Assembly: GCF_010731755.1 (NCBI RefSeq)
Contig: NZ_AP022589.1
Span: 2,108,001-2,172,000, forward strand
Reading direction: 5' to 3'
From: Mycolicibacter minnesotensis
Lineage (GTDB): Bacteria; Actinomycetota; Actinomycetes; Mycobacteriales; Mycobacteriaceae
DNA: 64,000 nucleotides
The position numbers and the translations under genes are program-made. A model generated the notes under the pieces. The model was given only the letters and a program-made list of their open reading frames with translations, made no database searches and was not told where the DNA came from. Positions 28,152-38,920 of this stretch are shown here, piece by piece (positions within the stretch are counted from its first letter, which is position 1; each line of letters opens with the position of its first letter).

Positions 28152-29984
28152 ATGAACAACGGTGATGCGGCTGTGCTCACCCCGCAACCCCGGGTGGACG
28201 AGGAGACGGTCAGCCGGTTCGCCACCTGCTGTCGGGCCCTCGGTATCGAGGTCTACCAGCGCAAACGGCCCGCCGACCTGGCAGCTGCTCGCACCGGTTT
28301 CGTCGCGCTGACGCGGGTCGCCCACGAGCAATGTGACGCGTGGACCGGCCTGGCCGCCGCGGGTGACCAGTCCCCGCGAGTGCTGGCTGCCATCTCGCAG
28401 ACTGCCGCCAGCTCCGGAGCGTTGCAACGGCGCCTGGAACTCAAGCCGGGAGCTCTGGGTTTCCACTACGACACCGGGCTGTACCTCAAGTTCCGCGCCA
28501 CCGAAGCCGACGACTTCCACCTGGCCCACGCCGCACAATTGGCGATGGCCGGCCGGTGCGCCGAGGCCAACGCAGTGGTCGCCGAGATCAGCAAGCGCCG
28601 TCCCGACTGGAATGACGCTCGCTGGATGGCGATTGCGGTCAACCACCACGCCGGTCGCTGGTCAGAAATGGTCAAGCTGCTGACGCCGATCGTCAACGAT
28701 CCAGACCGCGACGAGCTGTTCTCGCACGCCGCCAAGATCGCGCTGGGGATCGCCTTGGCCCGGCTGGGTATGTATGCGCCGGCGTTGTCCTACCTCGAGG
28801 AGCCGGAGGGCCCGATCGCTGTCGCCGCCACCGATGGCGCGCTGGCAAAGGGTCTTATCTTGCGGGCGCAGGACGATGAAGAGTCCGCGGCGGAGGTGCT
28901 GCAGGACCTCTACGCGGCCAATCCGGAGAACGAAGAGGTCCAGCATGCCTTGCTGGACCACAGTTTCGGGATCGTCACGACCACCGCGGCCCGTATCGAA
29001 GCCCGCACCGATCCCTGGGACCCCGCGACCGAGCCGACGGCTGAAGACTTCGTCGACCCGTCCGCCCACGAACGCAAGGCTGAGCTTCTGGCCGAGGCCG
29101 AGCGGGAACTCGGTGAGTTCATCGGTCTGGCCGAGGTTAAGAACCAGGTGCAGCGCCTCAAGAGCTCGGTGGCCATGGAAGTGGTGCGCAAGCAACACGG
29201 GCTTGCCGTCGGTCAGCGCGCGCACCACCTGGTTTTCGCGGGCCCGCCCGGAACCGGTAAGACCACCATCGCCCGCGTGGTGGCCAAGATCTACTGCGGC
29301 CTGGGGCTGTTGAAGAAAGAGAACATCAAAGAGGTCCACCGCGCCGACCTGATCGGTCAGCACATCGGGGAGACCGAGGCCAAGACCAACGCGATCATCG
29401 ACAGCGCGTTGGACGGCGTGCTGTTCCTCGATGAGGCCTACGCCCTGGTGGCCACCGGTGCCAAGAACGACTTCGGCCTGGTCGCCATCGACACGCTGCT
29501 GGCGCGGATGGAGAACGACCGGGATCGCCTTGTGGTGATCGTCGCCGGTTACCGGGCCGACCTCGACCGGCTCCTCGACACCAACGAAGGTCTGCGCTCG
29601 CGCTTCACCCGCAGCATCGAATTCCCCTCGTACGAGCCGTCGGAGCTGGTGGAGATCGCCTACAAGATGGCCGAGCATCGCGACAGCCGTTTCGAGCCGG
29701 ACGCCCTCAGTGAGATGCAGACACTGTTCGCGCAACTGGCGGCGGCGTCGAGCCCGGATGCCAATGGTGTTGATCGGCGCAGCCTCGACATCGCCGGTAA
29801 CGGCCGGTTCGTGCGAAACCTGGTGGAGCGCTCCGAAGAAGAGCGTGAATTCCGGCTTGACCATTCCGAACAGTCCGGCACCGGGCTGTTCACCGATGAG
29901 GAGCTCATGACCATCACGACCGACGATGTTCGTAACTCGGTGGCACCGTTGCTGCGCGGCCTGGGCCTGGAGGGCAAGGCATGA
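28152..29984 (+). CDS. eccA3: EccA3, cytosolic AAA+ ATPase of ESX-3
   Basis: A 610-residue protein. Residues 1-300 form a helical TPR-like N-terminal domain. Residues about 310-610 form a CbbX/SpoVK-type AAA+ domain with Walker A GPPGTGKTTIAR near 363, Walker B GVLFLDEAYAL near 420, and an arginine-finger region at LRSRFTRSIEF near 480. It is thought to act on EspG-bound PE/PPE and Esx substrates in the cytosol, recycling chaperones before export. First gene of the operon, behind the Zur and IdeR-like sites. Its last four bases overlap the eccB3 start (ATGA). Length is near that of Rv0282 (631). Confidence 0.95.
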   Translation: MNNGDAAVLTPQPRVDEETVSRFATCCRALGIEVYQRKRPADLAAARTGFVALTRVAHEQCDAWTGLAAAGDQSPRVLAAISQTAASSGALQRRLELKPGALGFHYDTGLYLKFRATEADDFHLAHAAQLAMAGRCAEANAVVAEISKRRPDWNDARWMAIAVNHHAGRWSEMVKLLTPIVNDPDRDELFSHAAKIALGIALARLGMYAPALSYLEEPEGPIAVAATDGALAKGLILRAQDDEESAAEVLQDLYAANPENEEVQHALLDHSFGIVTTTAARIEARTDPWDPATEPTAEDFVDPSAHERKAELLAEAERELGEFIGLAEVKNQVQRLKSSVAMEVVRKQHGLAVGQRAHHLVFAGPPGTGKTTIARVVAKIYCGLGLLKKENIKEVHRADLIGQHIGETEAKTNAIIDSALDGVLFLDEAYALVATGAKNDFGLVAIDTLLARMENDRDRLVVIVAGYRADLDRLLDTNEGLRSRFTRSIEFPSYEPSELVEIAYKMAEHRDSRFEPDALSEMQTLFAQLAAASSPDANGVDRRSLDIAGNGRFVRNLVERSEEEREFRLDHSEQSGTGLFTDEELMTITTDDVRNSVAPLLRGLGLEGKA

Positions 29985-31594
29985 GCGAGCAGTTCGATGA
30001 AACTGAGGACGGGCGGCGTTCCTTCGCCTCTCGCACTCCGGTGAACGAGAACCCCGACCGGGTGGAGTACCGACGCGGGTTCGTCACCAAGCACCAGGTC
30101 AGTGGGTGGCGCTTCGTCATGCGGCGGATCGCTTCCGGAGTGGCGCTGCACGACACCCGGATGCTGGTGGAGCCGCTGCGCTCGCAGACCCGGGCGGTCC
30201 TGATGGGTCTCCTGGTGCTCGCCACGGTGGTCGGCGGCTGCTTCGTCTTCACCCTGATCTGGCCCAACAGTGCGGCCAACAACGATCCGGTGCTGGCCGA
30301 TCGATCGACTTCGGCGTTGTATGTCCGGGTCGGCGATCAGCTGCATCCGGTGCTGAACCTGACCTCCGCGCGACTCATCGCGGGTCGGCCCGTCAACCCG
30401 ACCACGGTGAAAAGCGCTGCGCTGGACAAGTTCGCCCGCGGCAATCTGATCGGTATTCCCGGCGCCCCGGAACGCATGGTCCAGAGCGGCTCTCGCGACG
30501 CCGACTGGACGGCATGCGACTCGGTGACCGGCTCCGCTGCCGGGGTCACGGTGATCGCAGGGCCGTTGGACAACAGTGGTTCTCGCGCCCGCGCGCTCGA
30601 CCCGGAGCAGGCAGTCCTGGTCGACAACGGTGCCGGCGCATGGCTGCTGTGGAACGGCAAGCGCAGCCGGATCGACCTGGCCGACCACGCCATCACCGGT
30701 GCCCTGGGACTCGGCGACCGGGGTTCGGCGGTTCCCACCCCACGCCCGATCGCCACCGGACTGTTCAATGCGATCCCGGAGGCGCCCGCTCTGGTGGCGC
30801 CGGTGATCCCCGGCGCCGGCGACAAGCCGTCGTTCGACTTGCGCGTTGCCGCGCCGGTCGGTGCCGTGGTGGCCGCGCATTCTCTGGAGGGGCAGTCCGA
30901 CAGCGTGCTGCGTTACTACGCGGTGCTTGAGGATGGGCTACAGCCGATTTCGGGTGTGTTGGCGGCGGTGTTGCGTAATTCGGATTCGCAGGGGTTGGAT
31001 CGGCCGCCGGTGTTGGGTGCTGATGATGTTGCGCGGTTGCCGGTGTCGGGGTTGTTGGATGTGTCGCGTTTTCCGGAGCGTCCGGTGCGTGTGGTGGATG
31101 TGGTGTCGGCTCCGGTGACGTGTGCGCAGTGGGTTAGGGCTGTGGGGGCGTCGACGAGTTCGTTGGTGTTGTTGTCGGGTTCGGTGTTGCCGTTGCGTGA
31201 GGGTGTGGCGACGTTGGATTTGGTGGGTGCTGGTGTGGGTGGGACTGCTGCTCGGGTGGCGTTGCCTGCAGGTTCGGGGTATTTCGTGCAGAGCGTTAAT
31301 GGTGATCCGGCAGCGGATCCGGTTGCAGGTCCGTTGTTTTGGGTTTCTGACACGGGTGTGCGTTATGGCATTGACACTGAGGGCGGCACCACTGGTGGTG
31401 AGGGTGACACGGTGTCGGCGTTGGGTTTGAGTGAGCCTGCGGTGCCGATTCCGTGGTCGGTGTTGTCGCAGTTTGCGGTGGGGCCGTCGTTGTCGCGGTC
31501 GGATGCGTTGTTGGCTCATGACGGTTTGGCGCCGGATGCGCGGCCGGGTCGTCGGGTGTCAGCGGTTGGTTCTAGCGGGGGAGAGACCCGATGA
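29981..31594 (+). CDS. eccB3: EccB3, ESX-3 membrane core component
   Basis: A 537-residue protein with a 70-residue cytosolic N-terminus, one membrane helix at about 72-94 ([18 protein letters not shown]) and a large periplasmic domain of beta repeats. Two cysteines, in TACDSVTG and PVTCAQWV, can form the disulfide known in EccB proteins. It joins EccC, EccD and EccE in the hexameric inner-membrane pore. It overlaps both neighbours by four bases. From about 30930 to the end, codon use switches sharply to TTG, GTG and GTT, unlike the first half of the same gene. Confidence 0.95.
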   Translation: MSEQFDETEDGRRSFASRTPVNENPDRVEYRRGFVTKHQVSGWRFVMRRIASGVALHDTRMLVEPLRSQTRAVLMGLLVLATVVGGCFVFTLIWPNSAANNDPVLADRSTSALYVRVGDQLHPVLNLTSARLIAGRPVNPTTVKSAALDKFARGNLIGIPGAPERMVQSGSRDADWTACDSVTGSAAGVTVIAGPLDNSGSRARALDPEQAVLVDNGAGAWLLWNGKRSRIDLADHAITGALGLGDRGSAVPTPRPIATGLFNAIPEAPALVAPVIPGAGDKPSFDLRVAAPVGAVVAAHSLEGQSDSVLRYYAVLEDGLQPISGVLAAVLRNSDSQGLDRPPVLGADDVARLPVSGLLDVSRFPERPVRVVDVVSAPVTCAQWVRAVGASTSSLVLLSGSVLPLREGVATLDLVGAGVGGTAARVALPAGSGYFVQSVNGDPAADPVAGPLFWVSDTGVRYGIDTEGGTTGGEGDTVSALGLSEPAVPIPWSVLSQFAVGPSLSRSDALLAHDGLAPDARPGRRVSAVGSSGGETR

Positions 31595-34500
31595 GTCGTT
31601 TGATTTTTGAGGCACGTCGTCGGTTGCCGGTCCCGCCGGTGGATCGGGGTGCGATCACTGTGGAGCCGCCGCCGGAGTTGCCGCGGTTGGTTGCGGCGTC
31701 ATTTTTGCAGCGGGCGTTGCCGGTGGTGATCGTGTTGTTGATCGTGGGCATGGTGATTGCCATGTTCGCCACGGGTATGCGGTTGATCTCGCCGGTGATG
31801 CTGTTCTTCCCGTTCGCGTTGTTGGTGGCGGCTGCGGGTATTTATCGGGGTGGGGACAAGAAGTCCCGCACTGTTGAGGTGGATGCTGAGCGGGCGGACT
31901 ATCTGCGGTATTTGTCGGTGGTCCGCGACAACATTCGGGGTTCGGCGGCGAAGCAGCGGGCGGCAGCGGAGTGGTCGCATCCGGATCCGGTGGATTTGGT
32001 GGCGGTGCCGGGTTCGCGTCGGCAGTGGGAACGCGATCCCCACGATGAGGACTTCCTGGTGGTGCGCACGGGCCGCCATGTCGTGGGGTTGGCTAGTGCG
32101 GTGCGGGTGGCTGATACCGCTGATGAGATTGATTTGGAGCCGGTGTCTCACAGTGCTCTGCGCAGTTTGTTGGATACCCAGCGCACGGTGCGTGATGTGC
32201 CGGTGGGCTTGGATGTGGCGTCGGTGTCGCGGGTGACGGTGCTTGGTGAGGGTGAGCAGGCCGGCGATGAGGTGCGTGCGGCGGTGCGGGCGTGGCTTGC
32301 TCAGGCGGTGTGCTGGCATGACCCGACGATGTTGGGGGTGGCGTTGGCGTCGCCGGAGTTGGAATCTCCGGCGTGGTCGTGGTTGAAGTGGTTGCCGCAC
32401 ACTGATATTGCGGGTGCGGTTGATGGTGTGGGCCCGGCCCGGTATTTGGCGGCCAGTGGTGAGCAGTTGGTGGGATTGTTGGCGCCGGTGTTGGCGACAC
32501 GTCCACCGTTTACCGGTGAGCCTGCTGATGCGGTGCGGCACTTGTTGGTGATTGTTGATGACCCGAATTTTGATGTGGCGGCCTCGGTGTTGGGTGCCGG
32601 TCGTGCTGGGGTGACGGTCATTGTGGTGGGCGGTGCCAGTGCTCCGCATCGTGAGCAGTACCCCGACCCGGAGCGTCCGATCTTGCGGGTGACTGCGGGT
32701 GGGGAGGCGATTGATCGCTGGCAGACCGGTGGTTGGGTGCGGTTTGTGGATGCCGCTGACAGTGTGAGTGTTGCTGATGTGGGGCATTTGGGCCGGCGGT
32801 TGTCACGCTGGGATTCCAATCCCACTCATGCCGGGTTGCGGTCGGCGGGCACTCGGGGTGCGACGTTCACCACGTTGTTGGGCATTGCTGATGCCTCGCA
32901 GTTGGATGTGCCGGCGTTGTGGTCCCCCCGTAGTCGTGAGGACGAGCTGCGGGTGCCGATTGGGGTGACCGCGACCGGGGAGCCGTTGTACTTCGACCTC
33001 AAGGATGAGGCCGAGGGTGGGATGGGTCCGCACGGCTTGATGATCGGTATGACCGGTTCGGGTAAGTCGCAGACGTTGATGTCGATCCTGTTGTCGTTGC
33101 TGACGACGCATTCGGCGGATCGGTTGATCGTGATCTACGCCGACTTCAAGGGTGAGGCCGGCGCGGACATCTTCCGGCATTTCCCGCAGGTCGTTGCGGT
33201 GATCTCGAACATGGCCGAGAAGAAGTCCCTAGCCGATCGGTTCGCGGACACGTTGCGTGGTGAGGTCGCCCGCCGGGAGTTGTTGCTGCGGGAGGCGGGC
33301 CGCCGGGTTCAGGGCAGTGCGTTTAACTCGGTGACTGAGTATGAGGCGGCGATCGCGGCCGGTCATGATCTGGCGCCGATCCCGACCCTGTTCATCGTTG
33401 CTGATGAGTTCACGTTGATGTTGGCCGATCATCCCGAGTACGCCGAGTTGTTCGACTACGTCGCCCGTAAGGGCCGTTCCTTCCGGATCCATATCTTGTT
33501 CGCGTCGCAGACGTTGGATGTCGGCAAGATCAAAGACATCGACAAGAACACGTCGTATCGGATCGGGTTGAAGGTCGCCTCGGCGAGCGTGTCGCGTCAG
33601 ATCATCGGTGTCGAGGACGCCTATCACATCGAATCGGGTAAAGAACATAAAGGTGAGGGCTTTTTGGTGCCGGCCCCGGGGGCGGCGCCGATCAAGTTCC
33701 GTTCCACCTATGTCGATGGGATCTATGACCCGCCACGGCGATCGCGGGCGGTGGTGATCAATGCGCTACCGGAACCGAAACTGTTCACCGCGGGGGTCGT
33801 CGACTCCGGGCAGGACACCACGATCGTGGACGCTGAGGAGTTCATCGAGGTGGCGCCGCGCAAGTTGATCGCCACCATCGGGGATCAGCTGGCCGGGTAT
33901 GGGCCCCAGGCGCCACCGTTGTGGTTGCCGCCGTTGGAGGAGCCGATCCCGTTGGCGGCGACCCTGGCCACCGCGGGGATCTCCGAGCGGGCGTTGCGGT
34001 GGCCGTTGGGGCAGATCGACAAGCCCTTCGACATGCGTCGTGACCCACTGGTCTTTGATGCCCGCTCCGCCTCGGGCAACCTGCTCATCCATGGCAGCCC
34101 CAAGTCGGGTAAGACCACCGCCTTGCAAACGTTCATCCTCTCGGCCGCAGCACTGCATTCCCCGCGGGAAGTCAGCTTCTACTGCGTGGATTACGGGGGC
34201 GGGCAGCTGCGGGCCCTCGACGGGCTGGCTCATGTGGGCAGTGTGGCCTCAGGGCTGGAACCGGACAAGATCCGCCGCACGTTCGGGGAACTCGAGCAGT
34301 TGTTGACCGCACGTCAGCAACGTGAAGCGTTCCGCGACGGCAGTATCGGTGCCTTCAACGACGGCTACGGTGAAGTGTTCCTGATCATCGACAACCTCTA
34401 TGGATTCAGCCGCGACAACACCGATGCCTTCAACACCCGCAACCCGTTGCTGGCCAAGGTCACTGAACTGGTCAATGTGGGGCTGGCCTACGGCATCCAT

Positions 34501-35553
34501 GTCGTGGTCACCACCCCCAGCTGGCTGGAAGTGCCGTTGGCGATGCGTGACGGTTTGGGCCTGCGCCTGGAACTGAAACTCCATGATGCCCGCGACTCCA
34601 ACGTGCGTGTTGCCGGCGCGTTGACCCGCCCAGCTGAAGCCGTGCCGGCCAACCAGCCCGGTCGCGGTCTGACCATGGCCGCCGAGCATTTCTTGATCGC
34701 CCAACCCGACCTCGAGCAGATCGCTGCGATCAACGCCCGCCACCCCGGCTTGGCTGCACCCCCGGTGCGGTTGCTGCCGACCAACCTGGCACCCGAAGAA
34801 CTCGGAACCCTCTACCCCGCACCAGAACATGTGGTGATCGGGGTGCGCGAAGAGGACCTGGCACCCGTGCAGGTCGACTTCACCACCAACCCCCTGCTGT
34901 TGGTGCTCGGTGACACCAAGTCAGGCAAGACCAGCCTGCTGCGGCACCTCATCCGCACCGTGCGCGAAAACAACACGGCTGAGCAGGTCGCGTTCACCGT
35001 CATCGACCGGCGCCTGCACCTCGTCGATGAGCCCCTCTATCCCGACAATGAGTACACCGCCAACGTTGACCGGGTCATCCCCGCGATGCTGGGCCTATCA
35101 GCGTTGATCGGCTCCAGACGCCCCCCGGCGGGCTTGTCTGCGACCGATCTGGCGGCCTGGAGCTATGAGGGCCACACCCACTACCTGATCATCGACGACG
35201 TTGATGCGATCCCCGACACCCCAGCGCTGTCTGGGCCCTACGCCGGGCAACGTCCCTGGACCACCCTCATCGAACTGCTCTCCCAAGCAACCGATCTGGG
35301 ACTACGCGTCATCGTCACCGGCCGCGCCACCGGCTCCGGCCACGCACTGATGACCAACCCCCTCCTCAGACGCCTCAACGACCTACAAGCCACCACCCTG
35401 ATGCTCTCCGGCAATCCCGCCGACAGCGGCAAAATCCGCGGCCAACGCTTCGCCCGCCTCCCCGCAGGCCGCGCAATCCTCCTAGCCGACAACGACGAAC
35501 CCACCTACCTACAACTCGTCAACCCCCAATTCAGCCAAAGCCTCACCGGCTGA
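31591..35553 (+). CDS. eccC3: EccC3, FtsK/SpoIIIE-type ATPase motor of ESX-3
   Basis: A 1320-residue fused EccCa-EccCb, the normal state for ESX-3. Two membrane helices lie at about 43-61 and 65-86. Three ATPase domains follow: Walker [11 protein letters not shown] near 486 with FIVADEF near 600; [13 protein letters not shown] near 832 with FLIIDNLYG near 927; and [12 protein letters not shown] near 1105 with [10 protein letters not shown] near 1196. The first has the intact DE Walker B pair; the second and third have DN and DD, as is common in EccC, where these domains bind substrate signals. It drives EsxG-EsxH export. Codon use runs from GT-rich at the 5' end to CA-rich at the 3' end. Confidence 0.96.
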   Translation: MSRLIFEARRRLPVPPVDRGAITVEPPPELPRLVAASFLQRALPVVIVLLIVGMVIAMFATGMRLISPVMLFFPFALLVAAAGIYRGGDKKSRTVEVDAERADYLRYLSVVRDNIRGSAAKQRAAAEWSHPDPVDLVAVPGSRRQWERDPHDEDFLVVRTGRHVVGLASAVRVADTADEIDLEPVSHSALRSLLDTQRTVRDVPVGLDVASVSRVTVLGEGEQAGDEVRAAVRAWLAQAVCWHDPTMLGVALASPELESPAWSWLKWLPHTDIAGAVDGVGPARYLAASGEQLVGLLAPVLATRPPFTGEPADAVRHLLVIVDDPNFDVAASVLGAGRAGVTVIVVGGASAPHREQYPDPERPILRVTAGGEAIDRWQTGGWVRFVDAADSVSVADVGHLGRRLSRWDSNPTHAGLRSAGTRGATFTTLLGIADASQLDVPALWSPRSREDELRVPIGVTATGEPLYFDLKDEAEGGMGPHGLMIGMTGSGKSQTLMSILLSLLTTHSADRLIVIYADFKGEAGADIFRHFPQVVAVISNMAEKKSLADRFADTLRGEVARRELLLREAGRRVQGSAFNSVTEYEAAIAAGHDLAPIPTLFIVADEFTLMLADHPEYAELFDYVARKGRSFRIHILFASQTLDVGKIKDIDKNTSYRIGLKVASASVSRQIIGVEDAYHIESGKEHKGEGFLVPAPGAAPIKFRSTYVDGIYDPPRRSRAVVINALPEPKLFTAGVVDSGQDTTIVDAEEFIEVAPRKLIATIGDQLAGYGPQAPPLWLPPLEEPIPLAATLATAGISERALRWPLGQIDKPFDMRRDPLVFDARSASGNLLIHGSPKSGKTTALQTFILSAAALHSPREVSFYCVDYGGGQLRALDGLAHVGSVASGLEPDKIRRTFGELEQLLTARQQREAFRDGSIGAFNDGYGEVFLIIDNLYGFSRDNTDAFNTRNPLLAKVTELVNVGLAYGIHVVVTTPSWLEVPLAMRDGLGLRLELKLHDARDSNVRVAGALTRPAEAVPANQPGRGLTMAAEHFLIAQPDLEQIAAINARHPGLAAPPVRLLPTNLAPEELGTLYPAPEHVVIGVREEDLAPVQVDFTTNPLLLVLGDTKSGKTSLLRHLIRTVRENNTAEQVAFTVIDRRLHLVDEPLYPDNEYTANVDRVIPAMLGLSALIGSRRPPAGLSATDLAAWSYEGHTHYLIIDDVDAIPDTPALSGPYAGQRPWTTLIELLSQATDLGLRVIVTGRATGSGHALMTNPLLRRLNDLQATTLMLSGNPADSGKIRGQRFARLPAGRAILLADNDEPTYLQLVNPQFSQSLTG

Positions 35554-35584
35554 TGCGGATCGCAGTGTGGAAGGAGAATCTGTC

Positions 35585-35905
35585 ATGACGCTCAACGTGG
35601 TTCCGGAAGGCCTCGCTGCCGCCAGTGCAGCGGTCGAGGCTTTGACCGCCCGTCTGGCCGCCGCGCAGGCCAGCGCCGCCCCGCTCATCACCGCGGTGGT
35701 GCCGCCGGCGATCGACCCGGTCTCGCTGCAGACCGCTGCGGGTTTCAGTGCGCAGGGCAGCGAGCACGCCGCGGTGGCGGCTCAGGGTGCCGCCGAGCTG
35801 GGCCGCGCCGGTGTGGGTGTCGGTGAGTCCGGGATCAACTACGCCGCTGGCGATGCAGCGGGAGCGGCCACCTATTTCGGCGGCCTTCGGGGCAGCGCCG
35901 GCTGA
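35585..35905 (+). CDS. PE5: PE5, PE-family protein
   Basis: A 106-residue PE protein with the Pro-Glu pair at residues 7-8 ([12 protein letters not shown]), consisting of the helical hairpin domain only and no C-terminal extension. The ATG at 35585 has GGAAGGAGA 7 bases upstream; an upstream in-frame GTG at 35567 would lack a ribosome site and disrupt the PE position. It should pair with PPE4 encoded immediately downstream and leave through ESX-3. The YxxxD/E-type export signal is seen near the C-terminus as [13 protein letters not shown]. Stop and next start overlap (TGATG). In M. tuberculosis the equivalent PE5-PPE4 pair is needed for mycobactin-linked iron use. Confidence 0.93.
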   Translation: MTLNVVPEGLAAASAAVEALTARLAAAQASAAPLITAVVPPAIDPVSLQTAAGFSAQGSEHAAVAAQGAAELGRAGVGVGESGINYAAGDAAGAATYFGGLRGSAG

Positions 35906-37347
35906 TGATTTCCGCCCCGGTCTGGATCGCCTCCCCACCGGAGGTGCATTCAGCATTGCTGAGCAGCGGCCCTGGAACGGGTCCGTTGTTGTCGGCTGCC
36001 GGGGCATGGAACTCACTGAGCGCCGAGTATGCCTCGGCGGCAGACGAACTCACCGCGGTACTCGGTGCGGTGCAGAGCGGCGCCTGGCAGGGGCCCAGTG
36101 CCGAGACGTATCTGGCCGCGCACGCTCCGTATCTGGCCTGGTTGGGTCAGGCCAGTGCGGACAGTGCCGGGGTTGCCGCGCAGCACGAGGTGGCCGCCAC
36201 GGCCTACACGACTGCGCTGGCGTCAATGCCGACCCTGGCCGAGCTGTCAGCCAATCATGTGACGCACGGGGCGCTGGTCGCCACCAACTTCTTCGGCATC
36301 AACACGATCCCGATCGCGCTCAACGAAGCCGACTACGCCCGGATGTGGCTCCAGGCGGCCGCCACCATGACCAGCTACCACGCGGTATCCGGTGTGGCAT
36401 TGGCGTCGGCGCCGCGGACGGCGGAAGCACCGCCGGTCATCAAGTCGTCCTCCGCCCTACCCGCCGAAGACACCTCGCCGGGCAGCGGGAATTTCTGGAC
36501 TGATCTATGGAACCAGTTGGTGCAGCTCTTCGAAGACCCGATGGCGACTATTCGGGCCATCATGGCCAACCCGGCGGCCTGGTTCCCGCTGTTGTTCTTC
36601 CTCGCCTATGAGGCGTTCTTCATTCCGTTCGGTTTCACCTTCTGGGGCGTAATGCTGGGCGCCGCCATCATGGCGCCGATCGTGCTCGGCGTGGGCCTGG
36701 GCCTACTGGCCGACTTCTTAGGCGGTGACTGGACCAGCGACGCCGCGAAGCCGAAACCCGCACCGGTCGCGGCGTCACCGGACCGGCCGATCGTCGCGGT
36801 GGCCGGTTTCGGACCGGGCGTCGGTGCACCCGGTGCCGCTGGTGTCCCGGCGGCGCCGCCCACCTCGGCGGCGGCACCGCCCGCCCCGGCCGCTGGTTCG
36901 ATCGGCTTCGGGTATCTGGTCAGCGGCGCCGATCCGGGCACCGGGCTGGGACCCACTCTTACCGACCGCAACAAGGCGAAGGCGACGGCGTCACGGGTGC
37001 CTGCCGCCGCAGCGGTCGTCAGCAGCTCTGCGAGGGAGAGGTCCCGGGCGCGACGGCGACGGCGGGCCGTTCTGCACGACCACGCGGACGAATTCATGGA
37101 TATGAATTCCGGTCCCGGCGAAGAAGCTCCCTCAGCGACCCCGTCCATGGCCGGTTCGCAGCGTGGCGCCGGGACTCTCGGATTCACCGGGACGGTGGGT
37201 CGCGAGGCCCGCAGCGGGGCTGCCGGCCTGGCCACCTTGACCGGTGACGGGTTCGGTAGCGGTCCGAATATGCCGATGTTGCCCGACACCTGGGGCGATA
37301 GGGAAATTGACGGCTCCGCTGGGGAGCCCGAATCGGAACAGAAGTAG
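35905..37347 (+). CDS. PPE4: PPE4, PPE-family protein
   Basis: A 480-residue PPE protein. Pro-Pro-Glu is at residues 11-13, and the WxG-type turn is SGAWQGPSAETY near 58. The first 180 residues are the helical PPE domain whose tip binds EspG3. A hydrophobic region at about 210-270 (WFPLLFFLAYEAFFIPFGF and following) could insert into a membrane. The tail is rich in Pro, Ala and Gly with a basic RSRARRRRR patch near 378. Expected partner is PE5; the pair is exported by ESX-3. M. tuberculosis PPE4 is slightly longer (513). The 22 bases to esxG contain its ribosome site. Confidence 0.93.
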   Translation: MISAPVWIASPPEVHSALLSSGPGTGPLLSAAGAWNSLSAEYASAADELTAVLGAVQSGAWQGPSAETYLAAHAPYLAWLGQASADSAGVAAQHEVAATAYTTALASMPTLAELSANHVTHGALVATNFFGINTIPIALNEADYARMWLQAAATMTSYHAVSGVALASAPRTAEAPPVIKSSSALPAEDTSPGSGNFWTDLWNQLVQLFEDPMATIRAIMANPAAWFPLLFFLAYEAFFIPFGFTFWGVMLGAAIMAPIVLGVGLGLLADFLGGDWTSDAAKPKPAPVAASPDRPIVAVAGFGPGVGAPGAAGVPAAPPTSAAAPPAPAAGSIGFGYLVSGADPGTGLGPTLTDRNKAKATASRVPAAAAVVSSSARERSRARRRRRAVLHDHADEFMDMNSGPGEEAPSATPSMAGSQRGAGTLGFTGTVGREARSGAAGLATLTGDGFGSGPNMPMLPDTWGDREIDGSAGEPESEQK

Positions 37348-37369
37348 ATAACACGAAAGGGGTGTGGTG

Positions 37370-37663
37370 ATGAGTCTGTTGGATGCACATATTCCGCAGT
37401 TGGTGGCGTCGGAGTCGGCGTTTGGTGCCAAGGCGGCGTTGATGCGCTCGACGATGGCGCAGGCGGAGCAGGCTGCGATGTCGGCGCAGGCGTTTCACAT
37501 GGGTGAGGCGGCCGCAGCGTTTCAGGGGTCGCATGCGCGGTTCGTGGCGATGGCGGCACGGGTGAATGCGTTGCTGGACATGGCGCAGGTGAACTTGGCG
37601 GATGCGGGTTCGACCTACGTCGCCGCCGACGCCGCAGCGGCTTCCGGTTACACCGGCGTTTAG
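37370..37663 (+). CDS. esxG: EsxG, secreted WXG100-family protein
   Basis: A 97-residue helical-hairpin protein, the same length as TB9.8 (Rv0287). It starts [24 protein letters not shown] and has the loop region AFQGSHARF in place of a strict WXG, as in known EsxG. The C-terminal [15 protein letters not shown] carries the export signal (YxxxD). It forms a tight heterodimer with EsxH and is the main ESX-3 substrate. A GTG two codons upstream is in frame, but the ATG fits GGGGTG better. A broken copy of its 5' end lies at 26795. Confidence 0.96.
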   Translation: MSLLDAHIPQLVASESAFGAKAALMRSTMAQAEQAAMSAQAFHMGEAAAAFQGSHARFVAMAARVNALLDMAQVNLADAGSTYVAADAAAASGYTGV

Positions 37664-37677
37664 AGAGGAATCTTCTG

Positions 37678-37965
37678 ATGTCTCAGATTGTCTACAACTA
37701 CCCGGCGATGTTGGCTCATGCCGCGGAGATGAACGGGTATGCGGGCACCTTGCAGGCGGTGGGTGCCGATATCGCCAGTGAGCAGGCGGCGTTGCACGCG
37801 GCGTGGCAGGGCGACACCGGGATGACGTATCAGGCCTGGCAGGTGCAGTGGAACCAGGCGATGGAGGAGTTGGTTCTGGCGTACCGCGCGATGGCGTCGA
37901 CGCACGAGACCAACACGTTGATGATGAGCGCACGCGACACCGCCGAAGCAGCTAAGTGGGGCTGA
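37678..37965 (+). CDS. esxH: EsxH, secreted WXG100-family partner of EsxG
   Basis: A 95-residue WXG100 protein with WQG at 43-45. It lacks the final glycine of the 96-residue M. tuberculosis TB10.4. Of the four reported zinc ligands of EsxH (His14, His70, His76, Glu77), His14, His76 and Glu77 are present but residue 70 is arginine (AYRAM). Secreted as a heterodimer with EsxG; in pathogens it blocks host ESCRT, but in an environmental species its main role is metal acquisition. It lies 14 bases after esxG. Confidence 0.96.
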   Translation: MSQIVYNYPAMLAHAAEMNGYAGTLQAVGADIASEQAALHAAWQGDTGMTYQAWQVQWNQAMEELVLAYRAMASTHETNTLMMSARDTAEAAKWG

Positions 37966-37998
37966 CGCCAATGATCGGCTCGATGAGGGAAGGCAGCG

Positions 37999-38871
37999 AT
38001 GGGAACTGAACCCAACGCTGCCGAACTGACCGTCGAGCAAGCCTGGTACATCGCGGAAACCGTGGGTGCCGGGTCCTTTCCGTGGGTCTTGGCGATCACC
38101 ATGCCCTACACGGATGCCGGGGAGCGCGGCGCGTTCATGGCACGACAGCGCGACGAGCTCACCCAGATGGGAATCGTCTCGCCGGAGGGCACGGTCAATC
38201 CGGCCGTGGCCGAATGGATCCGGGTGGTGTGCTTCCCGGACCGTTGGCTGGACCTGCGCTACGTGGGTTCAGCCGCCGGCGGGACCCAGGAGATGTTGCG
38301 CGGCATCGTGGCGCGCCGCGATCAGCCCGGCAAGCCCAGCCGGACCGTGGTGGCGCTGCGCAACGCCCAACTGGTCACGTTCACCGTCATGGACATCGAT
38401 GACTCGCGCCTGCTGGTGCCGGTCCTCGGTGCGGGTCTGCGGCAGCGCCCGCCGGCCCGGTTTGACGAGTTCACCTTGCCCGCACGTGTCGGCGCGCGCG
38501 CCGACGAGCGTCTGCGGGCCGGCGCCCCACTCGCCGAAGTCCTTGACTACCTGGGCATTCCCGCCTCAGCGCGGCCGATCGTGGAGTCGGTGTTTACCGG
38601 CCCACGCAGCTATGTCGAAGTGGTCGCGGGATGTGCGAAGGACGGCCGGCACACCACCACCGAGGTGGGGATGAGCCTGGTCGACACCGACGCGGGTCGC
38701 ATTCTGGTGACCCCGTCGCGGGCCTTCGATGGCGAATGGGTATCGACGTTCCGGCCCGGAACCGATTTCGCGACCGCCGTCGCGATCGAACAGTTGACCG
38801 CCACCTTGCCGGAGGGCACCTGGTTCCCCGGTCAACGCCTTTCCAGAGATTTCACCACCCAGCTGTCCTAG
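37999..38871 (+). CDS. espG3: EspG3, cytosolic chaperone for PE/PPE proteins
   Basis: A 290-residue EspG-family protein, near the 295 residues of Rv0289. Conserved text includes [22 protein letters not shown] at the N-terminus, [18 protein letters not shown] mid-protein and the C-terminal [14 protein letters not shown]. It binds the tip of PPE4 and prevents aggregation before export by ESX-3. The ATG at 37999 has GGGAAGG 8 bases upstream. Directly follows esxH and precedes eccD3 by 49 bases. Confidence 0.94.
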   Translation: MGTEPNAAELTVEQAWYIAETVGAGSFPWVLAITMPYTDAGERGAFMARQRDELTQMGIVSPEGTVNPAVAEWIRVVCFPDRWLDLRYVGSAAGGTQEMLRGIVARRDQPGKPSRTVVALRNAQLVTFTVMDIDDSRLLVPVLGAGLRQRPPARFDEFTLPARVGARADERLRAGAPLAEVLDYLGIPASARPIVESVFTGPRSYVEVVAGCAKDGRHTTTEVGMSLVDTDAGRILVTPSRAFDGEWVSTFRPGTDFATAVAIEQLTATLPEGTWFPGQRLSRDFTTQLS

Positions 38872-38920
38872 GCAGCGCTACAAGTACGTCCTCATAGAGC
38901 GAGAAGAACAGGGAACACCA

